64,000 bases of DNA from Capra hircus (Eukaryota; Chordata; Mammalia; Artiodactyla; Bovidae): the NCBI RefSeq assembly GCF_001704415.2, contig NC_030819.1:35272575-35336574 (forward strand), given 5' to 3'. Shown here piece after piece: positions 59,632 through 64,000 of the stretch. Position 1 is the first letter of the stretch. Each line of letters begins with the position of its first letter. A program made the position numbers and the translations under genes. Under the pieces are notes generated by a model that saw only the letters and a list, made by a program, of their open reading frames with translations, made no database searches and was not told the DNA's origin.

Positions 59632-59854
59632 CTGCAGCTGCTAAGTCACTTCAGCCATGTCTAACTCTGTGTGACCCCATGGACTATAACCTGCCAGGCA
59701 GGCTCCTCTGTCCAAGGGATTTTCCAGGCAAGAATACTGGAGTGGGTAGCCATTCCCTCCTGCAGGGGAATCTTCCTCAGTGAAGGATTGAACCTGAGTG
59801 TCTTGGGTCTCCTGCAGGTGGGTTCTTTACCACTAGCGCCACCCAGGAAGACCC
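59632..59854 (-). mobile_element. Bov-tA SINE with 12-bp TSD
   Basis: aaagttctcatg at 59620-59631 and 59855-59866. 'ctgcagctgctaagtcactt' end, Bov-A body, head ending 'gcgccacccaggaagaccc'. Confidence 0.95.
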
Positions 59855-59997
59855 AAAGTTCTCATGACAAGAAAAAATAACTTTTAACTATACATGGTGA
59901 AAAACCTTGACCATACTTACTATGGTGAAAATTTTGCAGTATATGTGAAAATCTAATCAGTATGTCATATACCTGAAAGTAATAAAATGTTATGCAT

Positions 59998-60216
59998 GCC
60001 TGCTAAGTCACTTCAGTCATGCCTCACTCTTTGTGAGGCTATGGATTATAGCCCACCAAGCTCCTCTAATCCATGGGATTCTCTAGGCAAGAATACTGGA
60101 GTGGGTTGCCATGCCCTCCTCCAAGGGATCTTCCCAACCCATGGATTGAACCCACATCTCTTACATCTCCTGCACTGACAGACAGGTTCTTTACCACTAG
60201 CGCCACCTGGGAAGCC
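59998..60216 (-). mobile_element. Bov-tA SINE
   Basis: 'cctgctaagtcacttcagtc' to 'gcgccacctgggaagcc'. The flanks are related but diverged ('aaatgttatgcatg' and 'atatgttacatg'). Confidence 0.9.
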
Positions 60217-60262
60217 AATATAATATGTTACATGTCAATTATATCTCAACAAAAAACTGCAT

Positions 60263-61363
60263 TGAGAAAAAAAATTTAAACTTAAAAAATAAAATGTTCA
60301 TATTTTCTACGTTCTTTTAACTTAAAGTTCACGTTTCTAAAGCCTCAAGACAATTCATCCAATATTTAGGAATATTTATTGGATGTTTGCCTTACCGGGT
60401 GCTAAAGACAGGGTAAGAAAACATCCCTTAAGGGACTAGGTTGCTGGAGTATAAGTATGTATAATTTTACAGAGAACCCAAATTAGCTTGTCCAGATGAA
60501 CACTGAGGTGATGCCTATGAGAGAGTGGCAAGGGGAGGTTGACCACCAGCATGTTCTCCATCTCTCAGAATATTGGGTTTGCAACTACAGTAGGCACTCA
60601 AAATTTGATGAATTGTATTTAATGAAACATTAAATAAGAATTCCCTTTTCCAATAAAGAAGATTCTATCTTATCTATGGATTTTTCTTTCTAACTGAGTG
60701 ACCCAGCACTGGAAGGAGCTGTGAAAAGATATGAAAACTTCTTTCCTAGAGATTTCTTAGGATAAAAATGCTTCTAGTCTGGAAGCTTGGACCAGACTAT
60801 GTTCCAAGTCTTTCCCCTTCTATTACTCATATGTATTTTAATTCATATAAGAAATTTTGGCTCTGCAAAACATGGAGTATGTATACACCATCTTGTCTCC
60901 CTCACTGTTATGTAGCTGTTATGTGCAGATGTAACCCAATAACTGGAACAGGTGTTTCGAACTCTAAAAAGAAAAGAATAGTAGGTGGATTGGGAACAAG
61001 AGCAGTGTTAAAAGTACCACCAAATCTTGCATTGAATTGTGATCTTGTTTTTTTTTTTCCCCCCTCTGATATCCCTCAGCCACGATTCAAGGCAAGTGGA
61101 CAAGTAGAGTCCTCTGCCATGTAGAATAAGGGGTGGGGTCAGGGGAGAAGTCCCCTGTTCTTTTTCATTTCTTCACAGATATGGGTGTCCATGGCCATCT
61201 TCAAATGTTGCCCATTAGATGCTAGGAACAGGCTGGCCATAGTCAGTAGGCTGACCTTTGCTGTTGGAGATCAGACAAGCTTAGTTTTGAACGCTAGCTG
61301 TGCCACCCAGAAGTACTGTAACTCAACGATCATTTAACCTCTTTGAGAGTTCTTTCCTTTGCT
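60263..61363. other. 1.1 kb non-coding sequence
   Basis: Contains a 118-codon frame (60768-61124) without recognised domain, and a polypyrimidine tract followed by CAG near 61048-61080. No named repeat. Confidence 0.35.
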
Positions 61364-61555
61364 GGGTTTCCCTGGTGGCTCAGATGGTAAAGCATCCGGT
61401 TGCAATGCAGGAGACCAGAGGTCGATCCCTGGGTTGGGAAGACCCCCTGGAGAAGGAAATGGCCACCACTCCAGTGCTCTTGCCTGGAAATCCCATGGAC
61501 AGAGGAGCCTGGCAGGCTACATTCCATAGGGAAAGAGTCGGACACGACTGAGGGA
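61364..61555 (+). mobile_element. Bov-tA SINE
   Basis: 'gggtttccctggtggctcag' head, 'ggtcgatccctgggttggga', Bov-A body, end 'gtcggacacgactgaggga'. Flanks 'ctttcctttgct' and 'ctttctttgtta' suggest an old TSD. Confidence 0.92.
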
Positions 61556-61569
61556 CTTTCTTTGTTAGC

Positions 61570-63120
61570 ACAATGATAACTGCACTTAGAGGACTGGTAT
61601 GCAAACCACACTCCTGAGTTGCTAAAAGTTTCCACTCCAAGAAAGTATAATGTTTCTGAATTCGTGTATAAAATGTAATGCAAGTTCTTTATAATTTCCT
61701 AATTTAAGGTGTAAATTATGACAGTTCTTCATTTAATGGACTAAAGTTTTCAGGAAAACGTGCAGATATAGTTTCCACTCCTGTTGCTCTAAGGTTAATT
61801 CTCTAGTTCCCACTTCTGTGCTCCACAAAATAAGGTCAAAGACACAAAATCTCTGCTTGTCCTTGGCATTCAAATTGGCCTAGACATTTGGACTGCTTCA
61901 AAATTGCTCCAGTGAAATAGATTAATATCCCAGATAACTTGTTAATTTCCTTCTCCAAAACTCCCTAAAATGTTCCTTCATAAAGTTTCAAAGGAATGAT
62001 TGCCCCAATTGGCATTTGAAGGGGATGAACTAGAATGATTCTTAATGTCTTTTCCTGCTTCTGACATTCTATAATTCCTTGATTTGTAAGATTTCCAGAA
62101 TGCAGAAATACATTTTTTTCTTCTTTTTCCCTAGTGAGCCCTAACTTGATAATTAATACCCATTTCAAGGATAGCTCAAGAGCATGTGTATGAAAAGTTG
62201 CAGCAAATTCTCTCATAATAAAACTGAGCTTCTTAAGAACAAAGGCCACATCTCTTATTTCTTTCCTATCACCCGCAGCATATCCAGCACAACTGTATTC
62301 TCAGATAATCATAACCAGTTCTTATTCCCAGGTGGCCAAAGACTGGGCATTCTGTAGGTTCAGTGAAATCGTGTTGAAACTCAAATAGTAGAACTGTGGC
62401 TTTTAAAGGCTATTTTTGTGACAAAGCAAAATAGTATATCATAAATCACACACAAAAGTTCACTTCTCTTCTCGGACTGGCTCAGAAAGAATCTAGGTAG
62501 ACCCATGTGTGAAGTGAAGTATGGCAAAAGCATTTTTGATCAGTAGATAAATAATAACCCTCTTGAGAACTACAAGCAATCATTTTATTCACATGTTTTC
62601 CTATATTTCCTTTCTTACATATTTATTTTCAGCTTTCCAGTTCAGCCTATTTTTATAATCTCAAAAGATGATTATAGATTTTCATGGACACTGCTTAAAA
62701 TCTAGCAATGACCTCACTAAAAGAAGAATTAAGTAGAGGAAAAATACGTAAGGATTGAGCCAATTTTGTCACTATTCAGATGAATCCTTTTAAAAAAGGA
62801 AATATCTATCATTCCTACCTCGCTTCATTTTATTTATCATCCATATTGTGTTTCCCTTAAGAGTGATATGATGAAATTTGTGCCCTGACTACTCATGATT
62901 GTTGTGCAATATATGACATCAAGGATGTCCTCAGTAACTAAGTGAAGACTCTTACTGGGGCTGCTTATATATGCTGGGCATATGCACAGAGCTTACCACT
63001 GGCGAAATCCATCGAAGATTTACATTCAGATTCTGTAAAGGATGCAAAGTATACTGACAGAATATCAGTCAACTCAGTATATAAAATTGGCTTGGGGAAA
63101 TATGTTTTATATATATAATA
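61570..63120. other. 1.55 kb unique non-coding sequence
   Basis: No repeat, RNA gene or supported exon recognised. Confidence 0.4.
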
Positions 63121-63841
63121 TTGAAAGAGGAAAGTGAAAAATCTGGCTTAAAACTCAACACTCAAAAAACTAAGATCATGGCATCTGATCCTATCAATTC
63201 ATGGCAAATAGTTGGAGAAAATGTGGAAATAGTCTCAGATTTCATTTTCTTGTTTCCAAAATCAATGCAGACAGTGACTGCAGCCATGAAATTAAAAGAT
63301 GCTTGCTATTTGGAAGGAAAACTATGACAAAACTAGACAGTGCATTAAAAAGCAGAGACATCACTTTTCCAGCAAAGTTCCATATAGTCAAAGCTATGGT
63401 TTTTCCAGTAATCATGTATGGATGTGAGAGTTGGACCATAAAGAAGGCTGAGTGCCAAAGAATTGATGCTTTTGAACTGTGGTGTTAGATAAGACTCTTG
63501 AGAATCCCTTGGACTGCAAGGAGTTCAAACCAATCAATCCTAAAGGAAATCAACCCTGAATATTCATTGAAAGGACTGATGCTGAAGTTGAAGCTCCAAT
63601 CCTCTGGCTACCTGATGCAAAGAGCCAACAAATTGGAAAAAAAAACCTGATGCTGGGAAAGATTGAGGGCAAGAGGAGAAGGGGGCAACAGAGGATGAGA
63701 TGGTTGGATGGCATCACCGACTCAATAGACATGAGTCTGAGCAAACTCTGGGAGATAGTAATGGACTGAGAAGCCTGGCATGCTGCAGTTCATGGGGCTG
63801 CAAAAAGTCGGACATGACTTAACAACTGAACAACAAACAAC
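63121..63841 (+). mobile_element. BovB, older subfamily, 5'-truncated
   Basis: From 'ttgaaagaggaaagtgaaaa' (downstream of YADD) to 'aacaactgaacaacaaacaa'. Frames 63121-63327 and 63201-63488 are RT C-terminal pieces in two phases. Shares 'ggagttcaaaccaatcaatc' with the copy at 18113-19134 and has the (CAA)n tail. Confidence 0.92.
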
Positions 63842-63910
63842 AGCACATATTAACATATATTACATGTTACATATTATGTATACATATTATAACATATATA
63901 AAAATATATT
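63842..63910. repeat. AT-rich (TATA/ACAT) low-complexity tract
   Basis: Imperfect 'acatatta' repeats directly after the BovB tail, probably tail expansion. Confidence 0.8.
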
Positions 63911-64000
63911 TTTTCAAGGAGCCACAGCCTCCAATTTCAAGTTTGGAGATGATCATTTCAAAAATTTCATTAAAAAAAAAATTCATGTGCACATAGCAAT

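Larger units (their letters stand above)
59480..60262 (+). repeat. Old mammalian L1 3' end, split by two Bov-tA
   Basis: 'gtgatcaaaaggtacaaact', 'gtagttaataatactgtatt' | SINE | 'agttctcatgacaagaaaaa', 'catatacctgaaagtaataa' | SINE | 'gttacatgtcaattatatct' run in the order of an old L1 3' UTR. Confidence 0.8.

Noticed and set aside
60768..61124. 118-codon frame followed by a polypyrimidine-CAG stretch
   Set aside because: Low-complexity translation of a T/C tract, no recognised domain; the acceptor-like site lies inside the frame and has no matching donor.
321..61555. tRNA genes suggested by A/B-box-like motifs
   Set aside because: All occurrences are the tRNA-derived heads of Bov-tA or CHR SINEs joined to SINE bodies; none is a free-standing tRNA.
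1..64000. CRISPR array, phage, operon or bacterial defence system
   Set aside because: Repeats are dispersed SINE/LINE copies with TSDs, not regularly spaced repeats; no bacterial-type gene or ribosome-binding arrangement is present.

Overview
This is a vertebrate, bovid-type nuclear genome window, almost entirely intergenic or intronic. The organism call rests on the repeats: many 5'-truncated BovB (RTE-type) LINEs, Bov-tA and Bov-A/Bov-A2 SINEs, CHR-type SINEs and ruminant/artiodactyl L1 3' ends. Together these fit a ruminant (cattle, buffalo, sheep or goat; the sequence alone does not let me choose). There is no operon, rRNA, tRNA gene, CRISPR array or bacterial feature. Repeat boundaries are given to about 10-30 bases unless a target-site duplication (TSD) fixes them.

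Layout. 0.3-10.7 kb is a dense pile of BovB copies, a young L1 with a 17-bp TSD, and a mammalian L1 fossil split by later SINE and L1 insertions. 11.8-15.1 kb holds an old hAT/Charlie DNA transposon in two opposite-facing halves, best explained by a 1.4-kb inversion after insertion. 15.2-17.3 kb is L1, ending at a 6-N assembly gap (17271-17276). 18-31 kb alternates unique sequence with BovB, Bov-A, Bov-A2, Bov-tA, MIR and a nested L1/SINE tower (22.5-23.6 kb). It also holds a 136-bp local duplication (24.58 and 25.32 kb). 32-37.8 kb is mostly unique. 37.8-50 kb carries more BovB, including the least damaged reverse-transcriptase ORF (45.4-46.7 kb), and a cluster of CHR SINEs. 49.8-57.3 kb is mostly unique. 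58.1-63.8 kb has an L1 3' end inverted relative to the 4.3-kb copy, an L1 fossil with two Bov-tA insertions, and a last BovB.

Coding content. Apart from decayed LINE and transposase ORFs, one segment looks like a possible host exon: 57316-57587, with an acceptor-like and a strong donor-like site and a 64-codon reading frame encoding one transmembrane helix. I do not recognise the gene. No undescribed biological system is evident. The most informative observations are the inversion-split Charlie element, the candidate exon, the local duplication carrying a SINE plus its unique flank, and the visible age strata of BovB.
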